Shown: positions 33,540 through 45,410 of the stretch, one piece after another
Numbering within the stretch: the stretch's first letter is position 1
Layout: each line of letters starts with the position of its first letter
Assembly (NCBI GenBank): GCA_029168955.1
Contig: JAPDOI010001352.1
Span: 62,001 to 126,000 of the forward strand
Origin: Aplectana chamaeleonis
Taxonomy: Eukaryota > Nematoda > Chromadorea > Rhabditida > Cosmocercidae
Reading direction: 5' to 3'
DNA: 64,000 bases
Translations under genes and position numbers: made by a program
Notes under the pieces: model-generated
The model's database searches: none
What the model was told of the DNA's origin: nothing
What the model saw: the letters and a program-made list of their open reading frames with translations, nothing else

Positions 33540-33760
33540 CCCTCCCGCTTGAGAGTGCCTCTTCGGGCGCACCCCAGAAGAGGCGGGAGACGCGGAGGAG
33601 GAGCAAGGTGGGTGATTGGATGAGAAACGGCTAGCGTCTAATTACGCGCCTCGCTCCTCCCCTGTTTCCTCCCGCCTCTTCTGCTGTGAGGAAACATTAC
33701 GACCACCACCCAGCTACGGTCTGCAGAAGCCGCTTTCTGCAACTGCGGAGGGGAATCCCT
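33540..33760. repeat. Inverted GC-rich repeat with GCGGGAG/CTCCCGC arms
   Basis: Arms AGAAGAGGCGGGAG and CTCCCGCCTCTTCTGC face each other, followed by GGAAACATTACGACCACCAC. The same block order is at 62660-62790, and a looser match at 51310-51450. Confidence 0.55.
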
Positions 33761-33777
33761 ATCTATATGGACATTAA

Positions 33778-34253
33778 AGGCAAAGTCCAAGCTCAGGGGT
33801 GAAATCTGAGATTTCCACATAATTGTGAAGTAGACCCACACCATATAACACCTGCGAAGTGCGAGCTCTCAATTCCTCCAAATAAGCGAGATATTGGAGG
33901 AAGCCATCCTGGGGCGCCCACACCCGGAAGCCACTTTAGCACGCCCCTTTTTCGATCTTTCGAGCTCAATAGTGGCGAAATTAGCGATGATTTCTGGTGA
34001 ATAACCCTGTTCTTCCCTTCAATCTCGGGTTCTCTCTTTATTCAGGTCGGTTCGCATACATCGGTAGCAAATGACGGAAGTTACGAGCCTCGGACAACTC
34101 GTCCACCATGCTTCCGTTGCAGAATTTTTAAGGGGCCATAACTTCGTTCCTAGGGGTGATGTACGATTCCAGAGACATCATTGGACTCAGCGTGAGACCG
34201 TTTTCAAGATAGGCAGAAAAACAGAAATACGATTCTGAGGTTGGACTGTGCCT
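33778..34253. mobile_element. TTAA-flanked AGGCAAAGTCCAAGCTC element
   Basis: Lies between TTAA (33774-33777) and TTAA (34254-34257), with inverted ends AGGCAAAGTCCAA and TTGGACTGTGCCT. A second copy (AAGCACAGTCCAAGCTCAGT to GGTTGGACTGTGCCT) is at about 35240-35698, sharing the CCATATAACACCTGC block. A more distant one is at 60898-61326. Confidence 0.75.
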
Positions 34254-34624
34254 TTAAATATGGGGCTCTAAAGATCTGGTTGGCTAATGGAGCAAACAGA
34301 TTGGAAGACAATATGCACATTGTTGCAGAATTCCAAGGAGATCTCGAAAACAACCTTCGTCACGCCTCCATCTCCAGCTGGTCAAAAGTCGCAAACAAAA
34401 AACTGGTATTTGGTGAATTGAAATCTGCTGAGGGATCAGGAAATATTTCTCTACCCTAAAAACACTATTTGACGCAGAGTTTTGGGCTTCCCGAAATAAC
34501 GTTTGATCGATGTCTATCTTCAAAGGCAATTAAGCGTTGGGGGAAAAGTGGTAATTCTAAAATACGGTTCGGAACATTTCAAAAAAAATGGCTGCAAAGT
34601 CACCTAGGTATGTAAAACCGGCAT

Positions 34625-34760
34625 GGATCGTAATGAGACTTTTTGCATTCCCCATCGGAGGTTGGCGCAAAGTCGGTGCACCTATGTAATAGCATATGAC
34701 AACGAGTTTGCACCAACCGTCAATAGTGAACGCGAAGTCTCATTAGAATCCATGCAGACG
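34625..34760. repeat. Short palindromic repeat (copy 5, diverged)
   Basis: GGATCGTAATGAGACTTTTTGCATTCC pairs with GAACGCGAAGTCTCATTAGAATCC; the centre CGGTGCACC...GTTTGCACC matches the other copies. Confidence 0.5.
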
Positions 34761-36410
34761 TTATGTACCTTTTCGAAAAGGGTACTGAATGTTTTGAAAT
34801 TGAGAATTCAATAAATTTCCAAGTGCAAAAGAAAAGAAAGCTTAGAAACTATTTCTTTTCTAGATCAGTGATTTGGAGGGAGCCTACACCTTTTTGCTTC
34901 CCGGATTCCTAAACAACCTTTATCTCTCGTACGGCTGTCTCCACCCCAGCAACCCTATGACTATGGAGAGGAAAGCCTATAGCGCCGTTTAGGATACCGC
35001 TTAACAACTATAGAGGGCAGACTTGATTTCCGCATCGAAAAGCGGTTTCGCAAATGGATATTTCCTCTGGAGGGGCCACCTCATACAAGTAGCTTTTCCT
35101 TGACAGATATAGCCTTGAACCCTCGTACCGCATTTTTTTTTCATCTCAGTGTTTCCCTCCCTGACTTCCATTGAGTGATGACTCTTTATATTTTCGGATT
35201 CAGATATAGTGCAAAGCTGGCTTCATTTTTGCCTGGTCAAAAGCACAGTCCAAGCTCAGTGAAGAATACTGAGATTCACACATAATTGTAACGTAGACCC
35301 ACCCCATATAACACCTGCCGAGTGCGAGCTCTCGATTCCTCCGAATAGCCACTTTGGGGCGCCCACATCAGGAAGCCACTTTGGCACGTCCCTTTTACGA
35401 TCTTTCGAGCTCAACAGTGGCAAGGTGAGCGATGGTTTTCAATCAATAGCCCCTTTCTTCTCTTCATTTTCAACTTCTCTCTTTATTCTAGTCGGCTCGC
35501 CTACATCGGTTGCGAATAACGGAAATCACAAGCCACGGACAACTCGTCCACCATGCTTCCGCAGTTTAGTTTTCGATAGACCATAACTCCGTTCCTAGGG
35601 GGACCTGAACGATGCCAGAAACAATATTGGAATCAGCTTGGGACGTTTCCAAGACAGGCTGAAGAACAGAAAAATGATTCCGAGGTTGGACTGTGCCTTC
35701 AAGTCGTTTCTGTCACACGTATGTATACTGAGAACTTCGTCAAGTACTGTTCAAAACAGCGTTATTTTGAAACCCAACATCAAACCTCCTTCGATATGGA
35801 AACGCTTGATCGCTGAAGTTCTGAGGTGCTTCTACATCGAATGAGGTTTGGCTATGCATTTGCTTATTACTCATCAGCAGTTACGAATTACGATTTACGA
35901 ATTACGAGGAATTTTAATAATTACGATTTACGAAATTGCAAAATTCAGTTACGCACAGTCCTGGTTACTACTGATGAAATTTGACCTAGCATTCGCTCGA
36001 GCAACTAAATTTGAAATGTAGGCCTCATAATTTAAGTTGCTGTTGTAAGAGATGCCTAAATCACGAACACTGTCACTTTTCTTCAAGGCGGTTCCGTCCA
36101 AAGTGAATTCTACCTCAGGGGGTGGTTTTTACCGAACGTCATTACAACGGTCTTCTCCACTGAAATTCGAAGGTCCCATGTCTTAGACCAGCAAGACAAG
36201 GCATTTATAGCAGACTAAAGACTATGGGTATTGCTGAAAGAGTACAATTTTGAGTCGTCTGCGAAAACGGAGCAGGATACACCTTCGGGAAGCGCCTTGG
36301 GTAAATCGTTGATGAATATCAAAAACATGAATGGTCCTATCCAGGTGCCCTGTGGAACTCCGCTTGGTGTGGGGTAATAGCGAGATTGCGAATTATTTAC
36401 TATCACAGCT

Positions 36411-38945
36411 TAGATTCGACCAGTTAAAAAAGACCCCGAAAAAGTGATTGGCCCCGAACCTTTCGAATTTCAGCGCAAACACGGAAACGGTTTTATCGTT
36501 TTAAGGTCCACTTTTTCACACAGTCATGGCGTCGACGCTGGAGTATTTATGGTGCTCGTGGAAGTGTGACGTACGCGACGCGCTTTGAAAGCGCTCATAG
36601 GCTTCAAAAACGCCTATCACTTTTTCAGACTCGGAAGTTTTTTCACAGCTTACGAGCAGCGTATGAGATGCTGAACAGCTTGCTAGCAGGTTATCTGTGC
36701 TAGGACAATTTACGAGCGAATTCGCAGGAGAACGCGATTGTGTGAGCTACTAACGAGCCGCTTATGCGCTGTTGCTGGATGACCCGCAATTAATCAGCCG
36801 TGTTTAGAGGCTCCACAACTAACGAGCGCGCTTACTGTTTAGGCATGATCGATGGCAACGCGCAATCGATTGAAGAAATCGTGCGACACGTCTGTCCGAC
36901 GCATTGTTTTTTCGCTCGGCAAGATTTCCGTTGGTGCCACTAATTTTATCCGTTTTCCTCCGCTTTTCTGTCCATTGTTAATTCACCTCGTGCTTTCCTC
37001 CTCCTTCTTTCATTCTTTTGTTAATGTTTACGCTTGTTCGATTTTCGGTTTTAGCATCCATTCTTTTGATTTTCATCGATCCAAATGTTTTCTCAGTTCA
37101 CGGGTTGAGCTTTCGTTTCTTTTATGATTAACTTTTCTTGTTTTGCGGTCTAACCAGGAAACTAGCTTTAGTCAGCGTGACCATTCCGAATGAAATGTAC
37201 GTTTCGAAAACTCTTTTTGACACGAAATCCGAGTTTGCTCTTCACAGCTGCCTTAAACCACTTTGAAAAAAGTTACACGCGTTTTTCAAAGCCTGGCGGC
37301 TCGTGTGATTTTTAGGATATTCTGAAAAAATTTCCACATTTTGCTTAAAACTTGTATGTACGAGTAATCTAGAGTGCTGAACACGAATCTGGGGCCCGTT
37401 CGCCGAAATTCTGGGGTTTACTGAAGGCCACAGTTTGTGCCGTGCTACTTCGGAGGCAGGCCATCAAATTCGTATTCAGCACCCTGTATAACCTCCGAAT
37501 AAAATTTCGCAGCCAATTTCGCAGTACATGTCAACGCACATCCCTGGTGGGGGTTGCTTTGGGGCTGAACACGATTATAAAGTCCATTTTCAAGTTTTCA
37601 GAAGACCAATGTGCTTTTTGGAAGGTACAATAGGTACTGAAATTTAACATTGAAACGCTTATAACTTTTTTTAGAGTGGTCTCAGGCAGCTGCAATGAGC
37701 ATACTCGGATTCTACGCCTAAAGCTGTTCTAGAAAAGTATATTTCATCCGGACTGGCCGAACTGACTAATAGTAGTTCCTTCTGAAAAGTTCGGTGATAT
37801 GCTAGAGACTATTCAAGAGGAAATTGTCTGTTCTACAAGATAGCAAGTTTTTTCTTCGAAACCCTCAACTTTGTCAATTTTCGATCCATGAAGGGGATGG
37901 TAAAGAATTTAATTCTCTTAACTGACCCAAAAATCATTGAATCTGATTCAAAAATTCAAATTCACTATTTTGCACAGCAGAAAATTAAATTTTTAACTAT
38001 TTGAAACATTGTGCAGAATTTTTCCAAAATCAGTACGCTATAAAGAGGAGAGCGCGAGCAAGTTCCTTCAACCTCTAATGAAAAATTTTTGAGTATCAAA
38101 ATTTCATCGTTAAAACTCTGCTATGTTGTAAAACAAATAAATTTTTCGAGTAATCCACAGCATACCACCAAAATTCTCAGAATTCCATGTGAAATGCCCG
38201 ATTTAATAGAACCGCGGGACACAAATTTGTTCAATTACAGTTCTCTTCGTTGTTTTCGACATCTGCTGCCACCTCTCTACCAATTCATCGTTGTCTTTCT
38301 GCGGAAAATTACTGAAGCAGGTGTCGCAAAGTGCGTGAGCCAGGCTTTGAGGTACACGGCGCTGGGAAAGAAAAGTTCGGCATAGTGTTATAAACTGATG
38401 GAATTCGGAGGGAATTTTTTTGGGATGAAACTTATTGAAAAACAAAAAATAAGATGAAACTTATTGAAAAACCTAATTCTACCACCTTCTCAAGGTGTTA
38501 GAATTAGGTTTTTCAATAAGTTTCATTTCAATTTTCTGCCCTCCAATTCATCGACCTGAAAATCGAAAAAAATAGTTTTTTTCTTCGGAAAATAAACAAC
38601 TTTTTCAATTGTGGATAAAATAACTTGTCAAGAATGAGCTATAACATGTCACCGAAATTTCTAAAAATCATTGCGAAATTTCCGATTAGGAAATGCTGGG
38701 CGAAAAATTGAAATGAAACCGGAATAGAATTTTCGCAATGAATTTCGAGAATTTTTGAAAAACCGAAAAGCGAGCCTGCGACGGCAGAGATTTTTCGCGT
38801 GCCGGCCGATTCTTGGTTATCTTTGGTCACTTTTCATTATTTCTCGGTTATTGCTCAGATATTTTTAGGCTATTTCCCGAAAAGCCGAGAAATAACTGAA
38901 AAATATTTACTCACTGTCCGTATTGTAGCTGAATTCCGCTCGGCA
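36411..38945. other. No gene recognised; one long hairpin
   Basis: A hairpin with about 30-bp arms (ATGAAACTTATTGAAAAACC / GGTTTTTCAATAAGTTTCAT) lies at 38452-38526. Segments 37375-37580 carry three GTGCTGAACACGAA-type ends shared with 21470 and 41670. Open frames show no known motif. Confidence 0.4.
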
Positions 38946-39860
38946 GTTGCCAACGGTATGTGGATCGAATCCACACCGCGGGTGTGGCTAAGGAGCAATT
39001 CGGCTGATACGCGCGCGACGGTAAAACACTATGCGCGCTCATCGTCCTTGGGGCGCGTTAACCGAGGGCACTCAAAAAAGTTGTTGTTCCATTTTAGCCG
39101 TTCCCCTTTATCATTTTTTTGCATTTTGTTCATGTAGGTTGATGTGTCAAGCCCCATTCATAGCTAGTCGCTTCGACTTGAAGTCGAAGCGATCAACAAA
39201 ACTGCCGCGATTTGAAATCGCTGGACGAAGCGATTTCAAATCGCTTCGTCTAGCGATTTCAAATCGCTTCGACTAAATGAATCGCTTCCATCATGGAGGC
39301 GAAGCGATTAGTCGAAGCGACCTAACAAAAACAAGCAAGTCGCTTCGACTAGCTATGAAATACCCCAATCGCTCGGCGATCGCGTATGAAACTGCAAACT
39401 GTTCCAAACCGTCGCGGCTCAGTGCAAGATCTGTTGACGCGACGGGTTTTGTAACTGTTGGCAGTGCCGCGACTAGTCGAAGCGACTAGCTATGAATGAG
39501 CCTTCAGACGTAAGGTCGGCGTCGGAATCAATATCATCATCTCCCATTGCGCTCCAACAAGCAAACAAAAAGAACTAATAAAATTTGCATAAAAATGCGA
39601 ATTCCATTGAAACGATGGTATGAGAAGCATTGCGTCTAAAGAAGCACATTATAAACAAAGAAACATGAATAAAATGCAAAAAAATTAAAAAGGGGGACGG
39701 CTAAAATGGGACTTCGACTACTTTTTTCGAAGGTCCTAAAAAATGCGCCCCAAAGACGATGAGCGCGCACAGCGTTTTTCCGTTACGCGTCGCGTGTGCT
39801 AGCCAAACTGCTCCTTAGCCACACCCGCGGTGTGGATTCGATCCACATGCCGTTGGCAAC
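38946..39860. mobile_element. Element with about 130-bp terminal inverted repeats
   Basis: The left arm GTTGCCAACGGTATGTGG...GGCTAAGGAGCA is mirrored at the right by TGCTCCTTAGCC...CCACATGCCGTTGGCAAC. The match extends into GCGCGCTCATCGTC/GACGATGAGCGCGC. It contains the nested element 39151-39502. Confidence 0.75.
39151..39502. mobile_element. CCCATTCATAGC element with TCGCTTCGACT palindromes (copy 2)
   Basis: Ends CCCATTCATAGCTAGTCGC and GCGACTAGCTATGAATG are inverted copies. It is dominated by GCGATTTCAAATCGC and AGTCGAAGCGA palindromes. Related to 24981-25734, and nested inside 38946-39860. Confidence 0.75.
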
Positions 39861-39864
39861 AGCT

Positions 39865-41160
39865 GGTGTTGCAGCGACAACCGGGTTCCGTAACGATTAC
39901 GATTGGTCCCAGCACGATTGCCATGGTGCTGCCACAGCGGTTTTCCGCAACTGCGGACCGGAGTTTGTTCCGATAAAGACTGTAGATATGCTATGGGGCA
40001 TCCTAGAGAACAAAGTTGAGCTCAACTTCTTACCGCACAAGTCTATAAACACGCGATTTGGTAACGAATTCCCGATTATAAATCAAATGAAGATGAATGC
40101 ACAGAGAATGGCTATGAAAACTTCAAACCCGTTGCACCTTTCCGACATCAGAATGAATTCGAAACCGTTGCACGTCCTTGAAATATTTCAGTTCCTGACG
40201 TGTTTCTCTGACACGAGAATATGCAAAACAGAACTTTCTCACTACTTTTATTTGTGGAATCATTCGTTTCATGACCATTGATTAAAAATTTCCGATTACA
40301 AATCAAATGAAGAATGTTGGCTTAGAGCCGTTGGCTGCTCACACAATGGTGGGGAAATTTCCACTTTCGGGAACCTCCCCACCAGTGTCTCAGTATGTTC
40401 AACTAGCGTATAAATGTCGTCCTTCTTCAATCGTGTCAAGACCACATGTATGCTCAACAAGGGCGAAAATTCGTTGATTCGTTTTCTAAAATGGGTGACA
40501 TGAAATAACAACATACATATTTGTAGTCATAGTTTGACGAAATAGCGCTAGTTTGTGTAATCATCGCGAAATCGTTTTCTATTCGATTTAGTGACATTAT
40601 GTGATTATTAACTATTCAACATTAAAATATGTATCTGAAAATTGAGCTTCCAAAACTCATGCTCAGTATGCGTTACTCATGCTGGAAGATGCCCAAATGA
40701 AATCAAATTCCATCCAGTTTCGCTGCCAATTAAGCCAAGATACATTGGAAGATAGAACTCTATTTCGATTCGCCAAATCTGGCTAATGCCCCTCGTTTAT
40801 ACAAAAGAAGCTCGAATATAGTGCGAGCAGCAATTCGACATCATGTGGCTTTAACCTGCTCGCGACTGACAAGGGAATGATAACGGTTCACAAATGCCGT
40901 TTCCAAAAAAATTCATACCAGATGGTGTACTTCTAAGGACCTTTGTGAATCTATGTTTGTGTAGCTACTGTGGAGTTCTCTGAACCGAGTTATGAGGACG
41001 GATTCATCATTGGGTTAGACCTGGGTTTGCCGAATTGGGTTGGGTTTAGCGCATGCACCAAAGCGCTCATTCTGGCGCAGAACCCAGCCCAAGCCTACAA
41101 ACCCAGGTTTAACGCAATGATGAATACGGTCTATGGCGGGCTTCTTCAATGGGGCAAAGG
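39865..41160. other. No gene recognised; one interrupted palindrome
   Basis: A 161-codon + strand frame at 39796-40281 starts in the preceding element's arm and has no recognised motif. Around 40990-41130 is an interrupted palindrome (GGATTCATCATTGGGTTAGACC / GGTTTAACGCAATGATGAAT) enclosing CCGAATTGGGTTGGGTTTAG and its complement. Confidence 0.4.
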
Positions 41161-41162
41161 TA

Positions 41163-41459
41163 GGCCTCGGTCATAGATAGTTGGATGATCGATGTAGCCA
41201 GCACGGTCGATAATCATGAAACATGCATGAGGTGGGATGCAAAAAACACCCGATGTGGCTGACACGACTGATGTTCACATGATATAAGGTAAGAAATGAA
41301 TGGCATTCATGATATCGTTCCACATATTTCATACATATTGACCGCGTCAGACACACCTGGGTACACCGGGTGTTTCTTGCAAGCTCCATCATCCATGTTT
41401 CTCATACGTATCGACCGGGCTGGCCACGGGGATTTTTGCAACCAACTCTGACAGGGGCC
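41163..41459. mobile_element. Harbinger-like element, GTA duplication
   Basis: Ends GGCCTCGGTCATAGATAGTT and CAACTCTGACAGGGGCC, flanked by GTA (41160-41162, 41460-41462). Contains CACCGGGTGTTTCTTGC and CGTATCGACCGGGCTGG blocks shared with 47479-47783 and 7986-8465. Confidence 0.78.
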
Positions 41460-41729
41460 GTAAGGATACCCATCAGAGAATTTTCGGGGTGTTTATAATT
41501 AAATGTTTCCGACTTGGCTCAAAAAATTTCCTAGGGATCATTCGGGGTCCTGAATTTGAATCCGAGGCCTGTTATCCAGAGGCTCACTATAGGCTACGGT
41601 AGCTACATAGTATGCTTTTTAACTAGCGTACCGAACCTTAGTATCGATAAATAGACTTCAAGTTTTCGTTCAGCACCCAAGAAAACCCCCGTTGGAAATT
41701 TTTTCACTCTGGGACATTTACCAATTTAA

Positions 41730-42619
41730 AGGCAGCGTTCACGATGATCATCCTCGTTGACTTTCCACAGTGAAATGATAGGCGAGAAGGATCCTAGGCT
41801 CCCAGTGTCGAAAGAACGGTAGAAAACGAGCCAGGAGCAGCAAAATAACGGCTGCAAACAAGCGTTTTGGTGCCACAGACACGCCTGGTGCCCCAGATCC
41901 GCCCCCTTGGAATGAACAAATGTAGACTCAGGGTACAGGAATGATCAAGTCAAGGAAGTGCTCGGGATAGTTACGCGGATGGCGCAAGGAGCAGTTCTAC
42001 AATTTGTCCATTGGCGCAGCGTTGGAAACAATTCGCCGACGACTACAATGCACTGACTGCACTGACTTTCACTGATTAACAAAAATGCTCACCTGGGCCC
42101 TGCACATCGTCCTCGCTCGTTGTGTGACGAGAAATTTCCAGTCGATAATGCCACTTTCGTCCGACGGTGCGTCAGCCTACAGTGGCATGCCCTGTACTTA
42201 GCGACGCGACGTTCTGCTCAAATATTGCGAAAGTGCCAAATGACTGACGGAAGGGCCGGCCCCTTTTGGCGGAATTCCTTACTTTCCACTTCCTCTATGC
42301 TCACAATGGTACGTTTTTGAGCAGCCAAGCTCGTTGTACGTTCTCACAGGGGCTCGAGGAATGGATTGAGCATAAAAATGGAAAGTGGATTTCAGCGCGT
42401 ACGATGCCTTTAAGTGAGCTGATCGCTTCATTGCACTGATAGGTATCATCCTTCTAGCGGTCAATTCCTCCAGGCTCAAAAATCAACGTAAACAAGATAG
42501 GGCCTATTTTTGCTCAAAAACTCGTCTTTCGTATTCTTTTTAAGCATGCCTTGCTATATAGGGCACCAGACCTTCCGTAAGCCGTGGATATCGGAAGTGA
42601 AATTTATCGTGAACACTGC
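41730..42619. mobile_element. TTAA-flanked AGGCAGCGTTCACGATGATC element with nested repeat
   Basis: Lies between TTAA (41726-41729) and TTAA (42620-42623), with ends AGGCAGCGTTCACGAT and ATCGTGAACACTGCCT. It is the same family as 825-1275. A second TTAAAGGCATCG-type repeat (about 41965-42409, followed by TTAA) sits inside it. Confidence 0.8.
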
Positions 42620-42623
42620 CTTT

Positions 42624-43734
42624 AACGTATACCCACGGAAACTTATCTCAATCTATCGAAAATCAATCAATGAACCATAAATTCGATTTTAGAACTTCAA
42701 ACTATCTTTACACGGAAGCTTCGAGGCGAATGTATCGTTGCGTTTTGGAAATCATCAAAAGTCGCATTTTCACCCCGAAAATTTTCTCCTGTGAGTCTTC
42801 GTGCCGATCATGTCGAAATTGCCCGAAAATCGACCTTTGGACCTCAATTTCATGTTCAGAATCCCATATAAGCCCCAGAAATAAGTTTTCGAGCCAAATC
42901 CGAAACAATTTTCCTGAACACCGTAAAAATTGCCTGGTGGGTGGATGTTCCCTTTCCTTAGCGTCCGACTGAGAAAGCCCGCTAAACTCGGTTGAGGAAA
43001 CTCCGCAACTGATATCTACAAACATAGAATTGAGCACGTATTGGAAGTACGTCAGGTGGTATGAACTTTGTTGAAAACGGCGTTTGTGGTCAGTTGATGA
43101 TCCCTTGTGAGACGAACATCTTACGCGCCGCCTATGAACAGTTAACGCGCAACTCACCGCTGGTATTCAACGCATTACGGACATCCAACCAATGACATTG
43201 GTAAGTTGTCCGTATATGCTGGCCGCAAGCTGCTCGCGACTCGGTTGGACATCTTGCGCGCCGGTAACGAGCAGCTAACCAGTAACTAACCGCCGGTATT
43301 CCAGCGCGTAATCGACATCTAACCAATGACATTCGTTAGTTGTCCGCAAATGCTGGCAGCAAGCTGTTGAAAAACTTCAGAGGAGTGGTTTAGGCAGCGG
43401 CGAAGAGCACACTCGAATTCTACGTCCGAAATGAAACAAGAAATTAGATTTTATCCGGAATGGCCAGGCTGACTGAAAGTAAATCTCATGTAAAATGCGT
43501 TCCTAAAACAGTGGTTCGGTTCTGCTTAGTATCTTGGTGTTGATGATGAAACAATGTCTTGAGTATTCAAGCCATGCGGTAATGTATTAGGGTTGTTTCA
43601 TTGAATTTAGTGGTTCTAGTGTATCCTTTTTTCTGTTAACAATAATTAATTACGCCGTAAAAAGAAAGCACAGTATTCAAGGAACAAGTATGTACATTTT
43701 ATGTTGTCCGAGCCTTTCTTCCCATCTTCATACA
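42624..43734. other. No gene recognised
   Basis: A 149-codon - strand frame (43157-42708) has no known motif. Sequence near 43140-43370 contains a local duplication (CAACTCACCGCTGGTATTC / TAACTAACCGCCGGTATTCC with shared CATCCAACCAATGACATT), spaced about 125 bp. Confidence 0.35.
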
Positions 43735-43751
43735 TACTCAGACAATGGGGT

Positions 43752-44290
43752 GGACCGACCGCCGGCGAAAACTCCCGTTTCCTACCGACCGCGTGCCACT
43801 ATCGTACTGACCGCGGGCAAAATACATTTCGTGCCGAACGCGCTCATTCGCGTACTGACCGCGCAAGCGAAATAGAGCACGCGGTCGATACGCCTGAGCT
43901 CCGTACTAACCGCTGGCGAAGTTCCATGGAGACGTACTGACCGCGAGCATTCATCTTTGCGCGCGGTCAGTACGAAATATGACTTTTCGCTGCGGTCGGT
44001 ACGTGAGCACACGTGGTCAGTACGTATGTGCTCACGTTCGGTACGCAACCGCCCGCGTTCAGCACGCAAGAAAACTGGTCGGTGAGGTCGCTGTGTCGGT
44101 TTGCACCGTCGGTACGCAATCGTTCGCGTTCAGTACCCAATCGCCCGCGTTCAGTACGCAGGCAAACTGGTGAGGAAGATCAGTTTGTCAGTCTGCGCGG
44201 TCGGTACGCAAGTGTTCGCATTCAGTTCGCAAACCCCCGCGTTCAGTACACAGTCAAAATGGTGGGCGAGGTCAGTTTGTCAGTCAGTGC
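43752..44290. repeat. ACCGCG/GTAC array, left
   Basis: Units of CGTACTGACCGCG type switch orientation near 43955 to GCGGTCGGTACGCAA, with CGCGTTCAGTACGCA in the right half. Open frames on both strands are artefacts. Confidence 0.75.
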
Positions 44291-44660
44291 GATCTACAGC
44301 AATGTAAAAAGGACCTGGACTCGTCCTAACATACAGTAGTTTGTTAGTGGTATCACTCATATTTCCGAAACAGCTGTGATAGATCGGTGAGTCTGTGTTT
44401 TCATCGATACGATCACATCTGTGGAAGCAATGAAAATGTGAGAGTGGAAACAAAAACCCACCGACCAATCTCAGTTATTTCTTAAAAATGAGTGATAACA
44501 CAATCAGACTACAGTATGTTAGGAAGAGTCCACAACCTCACCAGATCCTACTCCATTGCCGTTTGCCGTTCCATTTCACTCTAGGGTAAGCTGTTTTGTC
44601 GTCAAGCAATCGGTTCCCTCAGAAGCGCAGTATCGCCGCGATTTATCGAAACTGCTCTTT

Positions 44661-44774
44661 GGCCGGGATCATACTTGCTGCGACCAGCGACGGCGACAGT
44701 GCAAATGGAGTATATCGATTTTCGGTCGATATTGATGCGTCGCGTCGCCCGTCGCTGGAAGTATGATCCCGGCC
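44661..44774. mobile_element. 114-bp palindromic element, TTT flanks
   Basis: Ends GGCCGGGATCATACTTGC and AAGTATGATCCCGGCC, with a second inverted block CCAGCGACGGCGA/TCGCCCGTCGCTGG. TTT is on both sides. A further copy of the end (GTAGTATGATCCGGGCC) follows at 44797-44813. Confidence 0.7.
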
Positions 44775-45410
44775 TTTCTCACACATCGCTGCGACGGTAG
44801 TATGATCCGGGCCTAACCGTAGCATCTATTTTAAACCCTGAACCTTATTTGATTATTTCGCTGAAGTGGCATCGGAAGTTGTCCCATACGAGCAATCTTC
44901 GGCCTCGATAATTTTCTTGTGAATATTCAAACCACCCAAATATTCAAAGACATCTCGCGCAATCTGGTCTCTCTCTAATGCCACATTCGGATTGCCAAGA
45001 ACTCGATACCGGAAGATCACCAAAAAAGGAGGTGTACTTGTATTGGGGGTGTACTTCTTATTTTAAGGCCTCTATTTTAAATCTTCTTCTGATAGTTGTA
45101 CTTTTAATAGAGGAAACACAGTATATCTGTAAATCGAGGTCACGGTTTGGCGGAACAGTGGTGAAATTACTCAGAGTTGGTGCTATATACAGCCTGCTGA
45201 TGTGGAGCGAAGAAACCTTACCAACCCGGTGCGCCCAATGTAAAATACGCAGGCAGGACTCGAGGCTATTTCGGTTCATGTGTGAAGATTTGAATGCCAT
45301 TGAGGTTCTCGAACATCAAGTTCTTTTTAGCTAGGCAGTGGAAAAACTCTCAATTTACTGTTGCGCATGTATATCTAGGCAACTTGTCATTGATATCCTG
45401 ATCATGCTAG

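Larger units (their letters stand above)
32626..35963. mobile_element. 3.3-kb hAT-like element with TTACGA-rich ends
   Basis: Begins CAGGGCTGTGCGTAATTACG and ends TTACGCACAGTCCTG. The flanks GTTACGAC (32618-32625) and GTTACTAC (35964-35971) form an 8-bp duplication with one mismatch. TTTACGA/TTACGAATTACGA motifs fill 32640-32760 and 35880-35950. It is a relative of 2661-4458. Inside are TTAA-type elements (33778-34253 and about 35240-35700) but no transposase. Confidence 0.85.
31845..36410 (-). pseudogene. CR1/Jockey-like LINE reverse transcriptase, split by a hAT-like insertion
   Basis: The upstream part (36406-35964, - strand) encodes SGVPQGTWIGPFMFLIFINDLP and CSVFADDSKLYSF, RT motifs with the catalytic Asp pair intact. 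It continues with ISVEKTVVMTFG and KSDSVRDLGISYNSNLNYE. Reading resumes at 32617 beyond the insertion with RLFVAYVRQ-stop-VEYCSPIWSPHT and, down to 32176, RLKKLGALTLCSRRKVADL and SFLSSVATPWNNLYDD, the standard C-terminus of such LINEs. A stop and frame changes show it is dead. The N-terminal endonuclease part was not seen. The insertion 32626-35963 falls between ARSNFISS and the next block. Confidence 0.85.

Noticed and set aside
39796..40281. 161-codon + strand gene
   Set aside because: The start lies in the arm of the element 38946-39860, there is no recognised domain, and no splice or codon signal supports it.
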